This document shows positions 17,700 through 28,349 of a stretch of 64,000 nt of DNA, piece after piece. Source of the DNA: Streptomyces yatensis (lineage in GTDB: Bacteria > Actinomycetota > Actinomycetes > Streptomycetales > Streptomycetaceae); contig NZ_CP072941.1 of the NCBI RefSeq assembly GCF_018069625.1, positions 7,378,001 to 7,442,000 on the forward strand, written 5' to 3'. Below the pieces are notes generated by a model that saw only the letters and a program-made list of their open reading frames with translations, searched no databases and was not told where the DNA came from. The position numbers were made by a program, and so were the translations under genes. Position 1 is the stretch's first letter. The number at the start of each line of letters is the position of its first letter.

Positions 17700-17871
17700 C
17701 TTGCGGAAGAGCTTGCAGGGCGCGCTGGTGCCCTTGGCGGGGGCTCCGGTCGTGCTGTGGGCGCATGTCAAGCGCCCGAACGGGAGCGGAGCGGCTACCG
17801 CGGGGACACGCGGACGTAACGATGCCGAGTGCCTTGCAGAAATTTGCCGCAAGCTCTTTCGGCGGGCTTGC
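17700..17871. promoter_or_regulatory. Divergent mal promoter region with CTTGC operator boxes
   Basis: CTTGC occurs at 17700 and 17712 (12 bp apart), again at 17833, as the complement GCAAG at 17849 and as CTTGC at 17867. Streptomyces MalR is known to bind CTTGC-type repeats upstream of mal and amylase genes. The pair at 17700/17712 has exactly the spacing seen in front of the amylase gene (23899/23911). The first pair is close to the aglA start and the second group is close to malE, so each operon probably has its own operator. Confidence 0.75.
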
Positions 17872-17935
17872 GGCCCTGTTACGTTCCTCCGCAACCCGGG
17901 GCCGCGACGGAGCGGCCGGCTTTGGAGGAGTTCAG

Positions 17936-19216
17936 ATGCGACGTGGCATAGCGGCCACCGCACTCGTCGCGGCCATGGCGCTCGCGGCGACGGCATGCGG
18001 CGGTGACGACGGCGGCAGCGGCGGCGACAAGAAGTCCGGCGGCAAGCTCTCCGGCACCGTGACCTACTGGGACACGTCGAACGAGGCGGAGAAGGGCACC
18101 TACAAGGAGCTCGCCCTCGGCTTCGAGAAGAAGCACCCCGACGTCAAGGTCAACTACGTCAATGTGCCCTTCGGCGAGGCACTGGCCAAGTTCAAGAACG
18201 CCGCGGGCTCGGGCGGCTCCGGCGCGCCCGATGTGCTGCGCACCGAGGTCGCCTGGACCCAGGACCTCGCCAACATCGGCTATCTGGCCCCGCTGGACGG
18301 CACCCCCGCCCTCGCGGACCAGTCCGACTATCTGCCCAAGGCCCTGGCCGGTGCCAAGTTCAAGGGCAAGACCTACGCCGTACCGCAGGTCATCGACACC
18401 CTCGGCCTCTTCTACAACAAGAAGATGCTCAAGGACGCCGGTGTCCAGCCGCCCAAGGACTGGACCGAGCTCAAGGCCGCCGCCAAGAAGATCAAGCAGA
18501 AGACCGGCAAGACCGGTCTGTATCTGCGCGGCGACGACGCCTACTGGTACCTGCCCTTCATCTACGGCGAGGGCGGCGACCTCCTCGACACCGGCGCCAA
18601 GAAGGTCACCATCGACGACGAGCCCGGCATCAAGGCGTTCGCGGCCGCCCGGGACCTGGTCACCTCCAAGGCGGCGGAGACCGACGCCACCGACGGCTGG
18701 GACAACATGCAGAACGCCATCAAGAACGGCGACGTCGCGATGACGATCAACGGGCCGTGGGCGATCGAGGACACCCTCGCGGGCAAGGCGTTCAAGGACA
18801 AGTCCAACCTCGGAGTGGTCCCCGTCCCGGCCGGCAGCAAGGGCCAGGGCGCCCCGCAGGGCGGCCAGAACCTCACCGTCTACGCCGGGTCGAAGAACCT
18901 GGACGCGTCCTATGCCTTCGCCCAGTACATGAGCTCGGCCGAGGTCCAGGCCAAGACCACCGAGAAGCTCTCGCTGCTGCCCACCCGCACCTCCGTCTAC
19001 TCCAACAAGTCGGTGGCCGCGAACCCCAATGTGAAGTTCTTCAAGGCCGCCGTCGACAAGGCCGTCGAGCGCCCCTGGATCCCCGAGGGCAACAGCCTCT
19101 TCCAGGCGATCCTGGTGCAGTTCCCGAACGTCCTCACCGGCAAGACCTCACCCGAGAAGGCCGCGAAGTCGGCCGGTGACGCTTACCGCAAGCTCCTCAA
19201 GGGCGACTGGAAGTAG
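17936..19216 (+). CDS. malE: Maltose/maltodextrin ABC transporter, substrate-binding lipoprotein
   Basis: 426 aa. The start at ATG 17936 has GGAGGAG 5 bp upstream. A lipoprotein signal peptide ends in LAATAC (Cys21), followed by a Gly/Ser/Lys spacer and the binding protein fold (SGTVTYWDTSNEAEKGTYKE..., family-1 solute-binding protein). The segment GDVAMTINGPWAIEDT is typical of maltose/trehalose/oligosaccharide binders. It should sit on the outer face of the membrane and deliver maltodextrins to MalFG. ATP would come from a shared MsiK-type ATPase encoded elsewhere, as no ATPase gene is in this operon. It is the first gene of malEFG-lacI2. Confidence 0.92.
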   Translation: MRRGIAATALVAAMALAATACGGDDGGSGGDKKSGGKLSGTVTYWDTSNEAEKGTYKELALGFEKKHPDVKVNYVNVPFGEALAKFKNAAGSGGSGAPDVLRTEVAWTQDLANIGYLAPLDGTPALADQSDYLPKALAGAKFKGKTYAVPQVIDTLGLFYNKKMLKDAGVQPPKDWTELKAAAKKIKQKTGKTGLYLRGDDAYWYLPFIYGEGGDLLDTGAKKVTIDDEPGIKAFAAARDLVTSKAAETDATDGWDNMQNAIKNGDVAMTINGPWAIEDTLAGKAFKDKSNLGVVPVPAGSKGQGAPQGGQNLTVYAGSKNLDASYAFAQYMSSAEVQAKTTEKLSLLPTRTSVYSNKSVAANPNVKFFKAAVDKAVERPWIPEGNSLFQAILVQFPNVLTGKTSPEKAAKSAGDAYRKLLKGDWK

Positions 19217-19227
19217 GGCCGGCGACG

Positions 19228-20241
19228 ATGGCTGTCGACACCAGCCGGCCGCTGGACCCGGCCGCGGGCGCGAAGGGCGCCCGCGGCCGGATCCGTAACG
19301 CCGGAACTCCGCCGCGGAGCCGGATCCGCAACGCGCTGGCCCGCCACTGGTACGCCTGGGCCATGGTCGCGCCCGTCGTGATCGTCATCGGGCTGATCAT
19401 CGGCTATCCGCTGGGCCGCGGCCTGTATCTGTCGCTGACCGACGCCAACGAGGCCAACGTCGAGCGCACCATCGGGGTCAACCACATCCCCGCCACCTAC
19501 AAGAACGTCGGCCTCGACAACTTCAAGGCCATCCTGGACGACCAGGTCTTCTGGGACCGGCTCGGCTGGACCGTCACCTGGACCGTCTGCTGTGTGGCGC
19601 TCACCTTCTCGATCGGCCTGGGTCTTGCCGTACTGCTCAACCGGCGGTTCGCCGGGCGCACCCTCTACCGGTCGCTGCTGATCCTGCCCTGGGCCGTCCC
19701 CGCCTTCGTCTCCGTCTTCGCCTGGCGGCTGCTCTACAACGAGAAGAACGGCATCCTCAACAAGGTGCTGGAGGGCGGCGGGATCGACGCGGTGCCCTGG
19801 CTCAACGACCCCACCATGGCCAAGGCCTCGGTGATCGCCGTGAACATCTGGCTCGGGGTGCCGTTCATGCTGGTCGCGCTGCTCGGCGGACTGCAGTCCA
19901 TCCCCGGTGAGCTCTACGAGGCCGCCGAGATGGACGGGGCGAGCCCCTGGCAGCGATTCCGCCACATCACCCTGCCCGGGCTGCGTTCGGTCAGCTCCAC
20001 CGTGATCCTGCTGTCCACCATCTGGACGTTCAACATGTTCCCGGTGATCTTCCTGCTGACCCGCGGCGGACCCGGCGATGCCACCGAGATCCTGGTGACG
20101 TACGCCTACCGGCTCTCCTTCGTCAACAGCCCGCGCGACTTCGCCGGCGCCTCGGCCTGGGGTGTGCTGATCCTGCTCATCCTGATGCTCTTCGCGGTGG
20201 TCTACCGCCGTTCGCTCCGCAAGCAGGGAGAGGTCTGGTAG
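19228..20241 (+). CDS. malF: Maltodextrin ABC transporter permease MalF
   Basis: 337 aa with six predicted helices after a ~45-residue basic N-terminal tail. The EAA loop reads EAAEMDGASPWQRFRHITLP (~residues 231-250), the contact site for the ATPase. It starts 11 bp after malE and ends 2 bp before malG. The protein is short for MalF because it lacks the large periplasmic insertion of the enteric version, which is normal for Gram-positive sugar permeases. Confidence 0.92.
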   Translation: MAVDTSRPLDPAAGAKGARGRIRNAGTPPRSRIRNALARHWYAWAMVAPVVIVIGLIIGYPLGRGLYLSLTDANEANVERTIGVNHIPATYKNVGLDNFKAILDDQVFWDRLGWTVTWTVCCVALTFSIGLGLAVLLNRRFAGRTLYRSLLILPWAVPAFVSVFAWRLLYNEKNGILNKVLEGGGIDAVPWLNDPTMAKASVIAVNIWLGVPFMLVALLGGLQSIPGELYEAAEMDGASPWQRFRHITLPGLRSVSSTVILLSTIWTFNMFPVIFLLTRGGPGDATEILVTYAYRLSFVNSPRDFAGASAWGVLILLILMLFAVVYRRSLRKQGEVW

Positions 20242-20243
20242 CC

Positions 20244-21074
20244 ATGCGTGACCAACGACGCGGCCCGCTCGCCTCCGTCGGGCTGCACACGACGCTCGTC
20301 ATCGCCTCCGCCGTCGCGGTCTTCCCGCCGCTGTGGCTGGTGGTGACCTCGTTCAAGCCCAAGAGCGAGGCGTTCAGCACCGATGTGGTGAAGAACCCGA
20401 CACTGGGGAACTACCGACACGTCCTGGGCGACACCGAGTTCCTGACCTGGTTCGGCAACTCGCTGTTCATCGTGGTCATCACCACGATCCTGGGCGTCTT
20501 CATCGCGGCCACCACCGGCTACGCCGTCAGCCGCTTCCGCTTCCCCGGGATGCGCCCGCTGATGTGGCTGCTGCTGATCACCCAGATGTTCCCGGTGGCC
20601 ATCCTCATCGTGCCGCTGTACAACATCATGTCGACGCTGGGCTGGCTCAACCAGCCGATCTCGCTGATAGTCACCTACCTCACCGTGGCCGTGCCGTTCT
20701 GCGCCTGGATGATGAAGGGCTTCTTCGACACCATCCCGGTGGAGATCGACGAATCGGGCCGGGTCGACGGCCTCAACCCGTTCGGGACCTTCTGGCGGCT
20801 GGTCGTCCCGCTGGCCAAGCCGGGGCTCGCGGTGACCGCGTTCTACACCTTCATCACCGCCTGGGCCGAGGTCGCCTACGCCTCCGCCTTCATGACGGGC
20901 GAGGACAACCTCACGCTCGCCGCCGGGCTGCAGACCTTCGTCAACCAGTACACCTCCGACTGGGGCTCCATGACCGCCGCGGCCGTCATGATCGCCATCC
21001 CGGCCGCGCTGGTGTTCTCCTGGGCCCAGCGCCACCTCGTCGCCGGACTCACGGCCGGAGCGACCAAGTCGTGA
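20244..21074 (+). CDS. malG: Maltodextrin ABC transporter permease MalG
   Basis: 276 aa, six helices, with an EAA-type loop EIDESGRVDGLNPFGTFWRL near residues 168-187. The stop codon overlaps the GTG start of the following lacI gene (GTGA). It is the third transport gene of the operon and should pair with MalF in the membrane. Confidence 0.92.
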   Translation: MRDQRRGPLASVGLHTTLVIASAVAVFPPLWLVVTSFKPKSEAFSTDVVKNPTLGNYRHVLGDTEFLTWFGNSLFIVVITTILGVFIAATTGYAVSRFRFPGMRPLMWLLLITQMFPVAILIVPLYNIMSTLGWLNQPISLIVTYLTVAVPFCAWMMKGFFDTIPVEIDESGRVDGLNPFGTFWRLVVPLAKPGLAVTAFYTFITAWAEVAYASAFMTGEDNLTLAAGLQTFVNQYTSDWGSMTAAAVMIAIPAALVFSWAQRHLVAGLTAGATKS

Positions 21075-22114
21075 CGAGCCCACCCGCGGCGGGGCCGCGG
21101 CTCGCCGATATCGCCGCACAGGCCAAGGTCAGCGAGGCCACCGTCAGCCGGGTGCTCAACGGCAAGGCGGGGGTGGCGGACACCACCCGGCAGCGGGTGC
21201 TCGCCGCCCTGGACGTCCTCGGCTACGAACGGCCGGTGCGGCTGCGGCGGCGCAGCGCCGGGCTGGTCGGCCTGGTGATCCCGGAGCTGACCAACCCGGT
21301 CTTCCCCGCCTTCGCGCAGATCATCGAGCAGGTGCTGGCCGGCCATGGCTACACCCCGATCCTGTGCACCCAGATGCCGGGCGGCGCCACCGAGGACGAG
21401 CTGGTGGAGCAGCTGGAGGAGCGCGATGTGGCGGGCATCGTCTTCATGTCCGGACTGCATGCCGACACCACGGCCGACCCCGCCCGCTACGCCCGGCTGG
21501 CCGGCCGCAAGGTGCCGTTCGTGCTGATCAACGGCTACAACGAGCACATCCAGGCCACCTTCGTCTCCCCCGATGACCGGGCGGCGGCGCGGATGGCCGT
21601 CCGCCATCTGTCCGCGCTCGGCCACCACCGGATCGGCCTCGCGGTGGGGCCCGCCCGCTACGTCCCCGCGCAGCGCAAGGTGGAGGGGTTCCTCGCGGCG
21701 AGCACCGAGCTGCTCGGCCGATCGCCCGATGAGGCGGGGGAGTTGGTGCGGCATACGCTCTTCAGCGTCGAGGGCGGGCAGGTGGCGGCGGCCACCCTGC
21801 TGGACCGGGGCTGTACGGGCATCGTGTGCGGCAGCGATCTGATGGCGCTCGGGGTGATCCGGGAGGCGGCCCGGCGGGGGCTGCGGGTGCCGCACGAGGT
21901 GTCGGTGGTCGGCTTCGACGACTCCCCGCTGATCGCCTTCACCGATCCGCCGCTGACCACCGTCCGGCAGCCGGTGCAGTCGATGGCGACGGCGGCGGTG
22001 GGGGCGCTGCTGGAGGAGATGGCCGGAAACCCGGTGCAGCACACGGAGTTCGTCTTCCAGCCGGACCTGGTCGTCCGCGGCTCCACGGCCCAGGCGCCGC
22101 CTACCGCAGGGTAG
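21071..22114 (+). CDS. Second LacI-family regulator, MalR paralogue
   Basis: 347 aa from GTG 21071, which overlaps the malG stop by 4 bp. The HTH LADIAAQAKVSEATVSRVL is nearly identical to that of MalR at 14936-15985, and the sensor domains also align along their length with the same SPDDRAA and FDDSPLIAFTDPPLTT blocks. Because the recognition helices are practically the same, the two may bind the same CTTGC boxes and compete or respond to different sugars; this is inference. The final codons lie inside a hairpin (22097-22118). Confidence 0.88.
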   Translation: MTSPPAAGPRLADIAAQAKVSEATVSRVLNGKAGVADTTRQRVLAALDVLGYERPVRLRRRSAGLVGLVIPELTNPVFPAFAQIIEQVLAGHGYTPILCTQMPGGATEDELVEQLEERDVAGIVFMSGLHADTTADPARYARLAGRKVPFVLINGYNEHIQATFVSPDDRAAARMAVRHLSALGHHRIGLAVGPARYVPAQRKVEGFLAASTELLGRSPDEAGELVRHTLFSVEGGQVAAATLLDRGCTGIVCGSDLMALGVIREAARRGLRVPHEVSVVGFDDSPLIAFTDPPLTTVRQPVQSMATAAVGALLEEMAGNPVQHTEFVFQPDLVVRGSTAQAPPTAG

Positions 22115-22118
22115 GCGG
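22097..22118. terminator. Hairpin spanning the lacI2 stop codon
   Basis: CCGCCTACC (22097-22105) pairs with GGTAGGCGG (22110-22118) across a 4-base loop. It includes the TAG stop and probably ends the malEFG-lacI2 transcript. Confidence 0.6.
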
Positions 22119-22229
22119 TGTCGACCGAACCGGTGAACACCGGCCGCATCTCCTCCGGCGACAGGCCGTAACCCGCGCCGCGCTGCCACGATGCGAGCAG
22201 TTCCCCGCCGGGCCACCCCTCGACGGGGC

Positions 22230-22244
22230 GTCTCGAAATGAGAC
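22230..22244. promoter_or_regulatory. GTCTC-N5-GAGAC inverted repeat upstream of adh
   Basis: GTCTC GAAAT GAGAC is a perfect 5-bp inverted repeat 106 bp ahead of the alcohol dehydrogenase start. Similar TGTCTC-type sites serve enhancer-binding or other activators of alcohol genes in actinobacteria, but no regulator gene is adjacent here. Confidence 0.3.
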
Positions 22245-22349
22245 ACCCGGTACCTCGCTGAGGTGGGTAGGCGCTGCCTGGCGTGGTCTTCGGACGGGGC
22301 CGATCAGCCTCCCCGCGCGCTACCTCTTCCCGAGGAAGGAGAACGCTTC

Positions 22350-23375
22350 ATGAGGGCAGTCCAGGTCGTGGGCTACGGCCAGAACCCGCGGCTGGCCGAT
22401 GTACCGGAACCCGAGGTCACCGGCCCGTACGACGTGATCGTCAAGATCGGCGGCGCGGGCGTGTGCCGCACCGACCTCCATATCCTCGAGGGCCAGTGGG
22501 CGGACAAGTCCGGGGTGAGCCTGCCGTACACCATCGGGCACGAGAACGCCGGCTGGGTCCATGCGGTGGGCAGCGCGGTCACCAACGTCGCCGAGGGCGA
22601 CAAGGTCATCGTGCATCCCCTGATCACCTGCGGGCTGTGCCCCGCGTGCCGGACCGGCAACGACGTCCACTGCGAGCAGAGCCTCTTCCCCGGCATCGAC
22701 ACCGCCGGTGGCTACGCCGAGTATCTGAAGACCTCCGCCCGCAGCGTCGTGAAGATCGACGACTCCCTCGAACCCTCCGACGTCGCGGCGCTCGCCGACG
22801 CGGGGCTCACCGCCTATCACGCCGCGGCCAAGGCCGCCGGACGGCTGCGCCCCGGGACCAGGTGCGTGATCATCGGCGCGGGCGGGCTGGGACACATCGG
22901 TGTGCAGGTGCTCAAAGCCCTTACGGCCGCCGAGCTCATCGTGGTCGACCGCAACCCCGACGCGGTCGAACTGGCCGTCTCCATCGGCGCCGACCACGGG
23001 ATCGTGGCGAACGGAGGCCAGGTCGAGGAGGTGCTCGAGCTGACGGGCGGGCAGGGGGCCGAGACGGTCGTCGACTTCGTCGGCGAGGGCGGTGCCACCC
23101 GGGACGGCGTACGCATGCTGCGCCGTGCGGGCGACTACCACGTGGTGGGGTACGGCGAGAACATCGATGTGCCGACGATCGACATCATCTCCGCCGAAAT
23201 CAACTTCATCGGCAATCTCGTCGGCTCCTACACCGATCTGTGCGAGCTGATGGTGCTCGCCACCCAGGGCCGTGTGCGCCTGCACACCACCACCTACCCG
23301 CTGGACCGGTTCCAGGACGCCCTGGACGACCTCGACGCCGGACGGATCCGCGGGCGCGCCATTCTTGTCCCCTGA
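22350..23375 (+). CDS. Zinc-dependent medium-chain alcohol dehydrogenase
   Basis: 341 aa. The catalytic zinc region is GVCRTDLHILEG with GHENAG downstream, the structural zinc lobe is CGLCPACRTGNDVHC with four cysteines, and the NAD(P) loop is GAGGLGHIGVQ (~residue 172). This is a standard NAD(P)-dependent alcohol/aldehyde dehydrogenase of the AdhP/AdhT type. The start ATG 22350 has AAGGAG 9 bp upstream. It is followed 59 bp later by a small monooxygenase-like gene on the same strand, so the two probably act together on a small alcohol, aldehyde or quinone. It lies inside the maltose region but has no evident link to sugar uptake. Confidence 0.9.
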   Translation: MRAVQVVGYGQNPRLADVPEPEVTGPYDVIVKIGGAGVCRTDLHILEGQWADKSGVSLPYTIGHENAGWVHAVGSAVTNVAEGDKVIVHPLITCGLCPACRTGNDVHCEQSLFPGIDTAGGYAEYLKTSARSVVKIDDSLEPSDVAALADAGLTAYHAAAKAAGRLRPGTRCVIIGAGGLGHIGVQVLKALTAAELIVVDRNPDAVELAVSIGADHGIVANGGQVEEVLELTGGQGAETVVDFVGEGGATRDGVRMLRRAGDYHVVGYGENIDVPTIDIISAEINFIGNLVGSYTDLCELMVLATQGRVRLHTTTYPLDRFQDALDDLDAGRIRGRAILVP

Positions 23376-23434
23376 CCGCCGGTCCATGCCCATGGGACGG
23401 CCGACCTGACACAACGCAACGTGAGGAACCCCCA

Positions 23435-23767
23435 ATGATCTTCATCACCGCGAAGTTCCGCGTCCTGCCCGAGCATGCTGACCGGTGGCCCGAGATCGCC
23501 GGCGATTTCACCCGGGACACCCGCGCCGAGCCGGGCTGTCTGTGGTTCGACTGGTCCCGCAGTGTCGAGGACCCGGACGAGTACGTCCTGGTCGAGGCGT
23601 TCCGCGACGAGGAGGCCGGTGCGGCACACGTCAACTCGCCGCACTTCAAGGCCGCGCAGCGGACCCTGCCGCCGCATCTCGCCGCGACCCCGCGGATCGT
23701 CAACATGAACGTCCCGCAGGAGGACTGGTCCCTCCTCGGGGAAATGGCCGTCGAGGACCGCGACTGA
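23435..23767 (+). CDS. Antibiotic biosynthesis monooxygenase (ABM) domain protein
   Basis: 110 aa dimeric alpha/beta-barrel protein. MIFITAKFRVLPEHADRWPE, EPGCLWFDWSRSVEDPDEYVLVEAF and HVNSPHFKAAQ are hallmark ABM segments (YgiN/LsrG-like). These proteins act as cofactor-free quinol monooxygenases or isomerases on small carbonyl compounds. The start ATG 23435 follows GTGAGGAA. It lies directly downstream of the alcohol dehydrogenase and probably shares its mRNA. Confidence 0.88.
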   Translation: MIFITAKFRVLPEHADRWPEIAGDFTRDTRAEPGCLWFDWSRSVEDPDEYVLVEAFRDEEAGAAHVNSPHFKAAQRTLPPHLAATPRIVNMNVPQEDWSLLGEMAVEDRD

Positions 23768-23898
23768 TCCGCTGAACCGCTGATCTACTGATCCACGGCC
23801 GTCGAACCGGTCCGGCCGGCCGGGCGCGTGGGGCCCTTGACCGGACCCCCGACCGGCCGGACCGGAGAACGGGGTTGAACTTAACACCGCCGCAATGG

Positions 23899-23977
23899 CT
23901 TGCGAAAGGTCTTGCAACGAGGAGAACGCGCGAGTACGGTCCGGTCACCGCTACAGGACTGACGTCTTGCAGCAAGA
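23899..23977. promoter_or_regulatory. MalR-type operator boxes before the amylase gene
   Basis: CTTGC at 23899 and 23911 form a direct repeat with 12-bp period. Further on, TCTTGCAGCAAGA (23965-23977) is a perfect palindrome of the same core. Comparable repeats in Streptomyces amylase promoters mediate maltose induction and glucose repression. They place the amylase, and possibly the pullulanase, in the MalR regulon. Confidence 0.78.
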
Positions 23978-24062
23978 ACCTTCAACTGGCCTTACGGGCA
24001 TGGCGCGTTGCCGCATGAGGCTCAATCGTCACCCCCAGCTCTTCCCCCCCCACGGAGGAACG

Positions 24063-25454
24063 ATGGCCGGCAACCGCATTCCCCTTGCCACCGCACTCGC
24101 CCTCGCGGCGGGCTCGGTGGCCCTTTTCGCGCTGCCCCCGCAGACGGCCCGGGCGACACCGCCCGGTACCAAGGACGTCACCGCCGAACTCTTCGAGTGG
24201 CGTTACGACTCCGTCGCCAAGGAGTGCACCAGCACTCTCGGCCCCGCCGGGTACGGCTATGTCGAGGTGTCACCCGCCACCGAGCACATCCAGGGCGGCC
24301 AGTGGTGGACCTCCTACCAGCCCGTCAGCTACAAGATCGCCGGACGGCTCGGCGACCGCACCGCCTTCAAGAACATGATCGACACCTGTCATTCGGCGGG
24401 CGTCAAGGTGGTCGCCGACGCCGTCATCAACCACATGTCCGCCGGATCCGGCACCGGCACCGGCGGCTCCTCGTACACCAAGTACGACTATCCCGGGATC
24501 TACCAGGCCCAGGACATGGACGACTGCACCTCGCAGATCAGCAACTACCAGGACCGCTGGAATGTGCAGCACTGCGAGCTGGTGGGACTCGCCGACCTGG
24601 ACACCGGTGAGAGCTACGTCCGCACCCGGATAGCGCAGTACCTGAACGACCTGCTCTCGCTCGGCGTGGACGGCTTCCGCGTGGACGGCGCCAAGCACAT
24701 CCCGGCAGAGGACCTGGCCGCCATCAAGAGCCAGTTGAGCGACCCCGGCGTCTACTGGAAGCAGGAGGTCATCTACGGCGAGGGCGAGGCGGTCTCCCCG
24801 ACGGAGTATCTGCGCAACGGCGATGTGCAGGAGTTCCGCTACGGCCGGGACCTCAAGCGGGTGTTCCAGGGCGAGAAGCTGGCCTATCTGCAGAACTTCG
24901 GTGAGGGCTGGGGCCATATGGCGAGCGGCCAGTCCGGTGTCTTCGTCGACAACTGGGACACCGAGCGCAACGGCTCCACGCTGACGTACAAGAACGGCGC
25001 CGACTACACCCTGGCCAATGTCTTCATGCTGGCCTGGCCCTACGGCTCCCCGGACGTCCACTCCGGCTACGAGTTCAGCGACAACGACGCGGGCCCGCCG
25101 AACGGCGGCTCGGTCAGCGCCTGCTACCAGGACGGCTGGAAGTGCCAGCACAAGTGGCCCGAGATCATGAGCATGGTCGCCCTCCGCAACACGGCCCGGG
25201 GCGCCGCGGTGACCAACTGGTGGGACAACGGCAACAACGCCATCGCCTTCGGACGCGGCGACAAGGCGTACGTGGCCATCAACCACGAAAGCGGCTCCCT
25301 CACCCAGACCTTCCAGACCTCGCTCCCGGCCGGCGGCTACTGCGATGTGCAGAGCGGCAAGGCCGTGACCGTCGACTCCGCGGGGAAGTTCACCGCCACG
25401 CTGGGCGCGAATACGGCGGTGGCACTGCATGTGGGCGCCCGTAACTGCGGCTGA
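24063..25454 (+). CDS. Secreted alpha-amylase (GH13)
   Basis: 463 aa. A Sec signal peptide ends around TARA|TPPG. Catalytic regions are ADAVINHM (I), [12 protein letters not shown] with the nucleophile (II), EVIYGEGEA with the acid/base Glu (III) and [11 protein letters not shown] (IV; the usual FVDNHD has Trp here, as in other Streptomyces amylases). It cuts internal alpha-1,4 bonds of starch outside the cell. The protein stops just after the C-terminal beta domain and has no starch-binding CBM20, unlike the ~566-residue amylases of S. griseus and S. limosus. ATG 24063 has GGAGGAACG before it; a longer frame to 23895 crosses the operator and is rejected. Confidence 0.92.
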   Translation: MAGNRIPLATALALAAGSVALFALPPQTARATPPGTKDVTAELFEWRYDSVAKECTSTLGPAGYGYVEVSPATEHIQGGQWWTSYQPVSYKIAGRLGDRTAFKNMIDTCHSAGVKVVADAVINHMSAGSGTGTGGSSYTKYDYPGIYQAQDMDDCTSQISNYQDRWNVQHCELVGLADLDTGESYVRTRIAQYLNDLLSLGVDGFRVDGAKHIPAEDLAAIKSQLSDPGVYWKQEVIYGEGEAVSPTEYLRNGDVQEFRYGRDLKRVFQGEKLAYLQNFGEGWGHMASGQSGVFVDNWDTERNGSTLTYKNGADYTLANVFMLAWPYGSPDVHSGYEFSDNDAGPPNGGSVSACYQDGWKCQHKWPEIMSMVALRNTARGAAVTNWWDNGNNAIAFGRGDKAYVAINHESGSLTQTFQTSLPAGGYCDVQSGKAVTVDSAGKFTATLGANTAVALHVGARNCG

Positions 25455-25494
25455 CCCACTCCGCCCACCAGCCACTCAAGGAGTCACCAGCCCC

Positions 25495-28143
<2,649 letters not shown>

Positions 28144-28149
28144 GCGGGG

Positions 28150-28340
28150 GGGGCACGGCGGAGCCGCACAACGATGCATTCCCCTCCCCGCCCCTTCCCG
28201 CGGTATCGATATGCGGCTCCGCCGCGTGGCCGGGGCTCCGCCCCTGGACCCCGCCGGGGCTCCGCCCCGGACCCCGCTCCTCAATCGCCGGAGGGGCTGG
28301 ATTGGACGGGGAGCAGCCCGCCGCAGGCGTCAAGGCCCGC
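28150..28340. repeat. Intergenic repeat element (second copy of the family)
   Basis: CCCCTCCCCGCCCCTTCCC (28181-28199) and CAGCCCGCCGCAGGCGTCA (28314-28332) are the same end modules as in the elements at 14.8 and 30.3-30.9 kb. Between them lie TATCGATATGCGGCTCCGC and a GGGGCTCCGCCCC hairpin. The element fills the gap between the convergent pullulanase and the membrane protein gene. Confidence 0.7.
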
Positions 28341-28349
28341 CGCATACCC

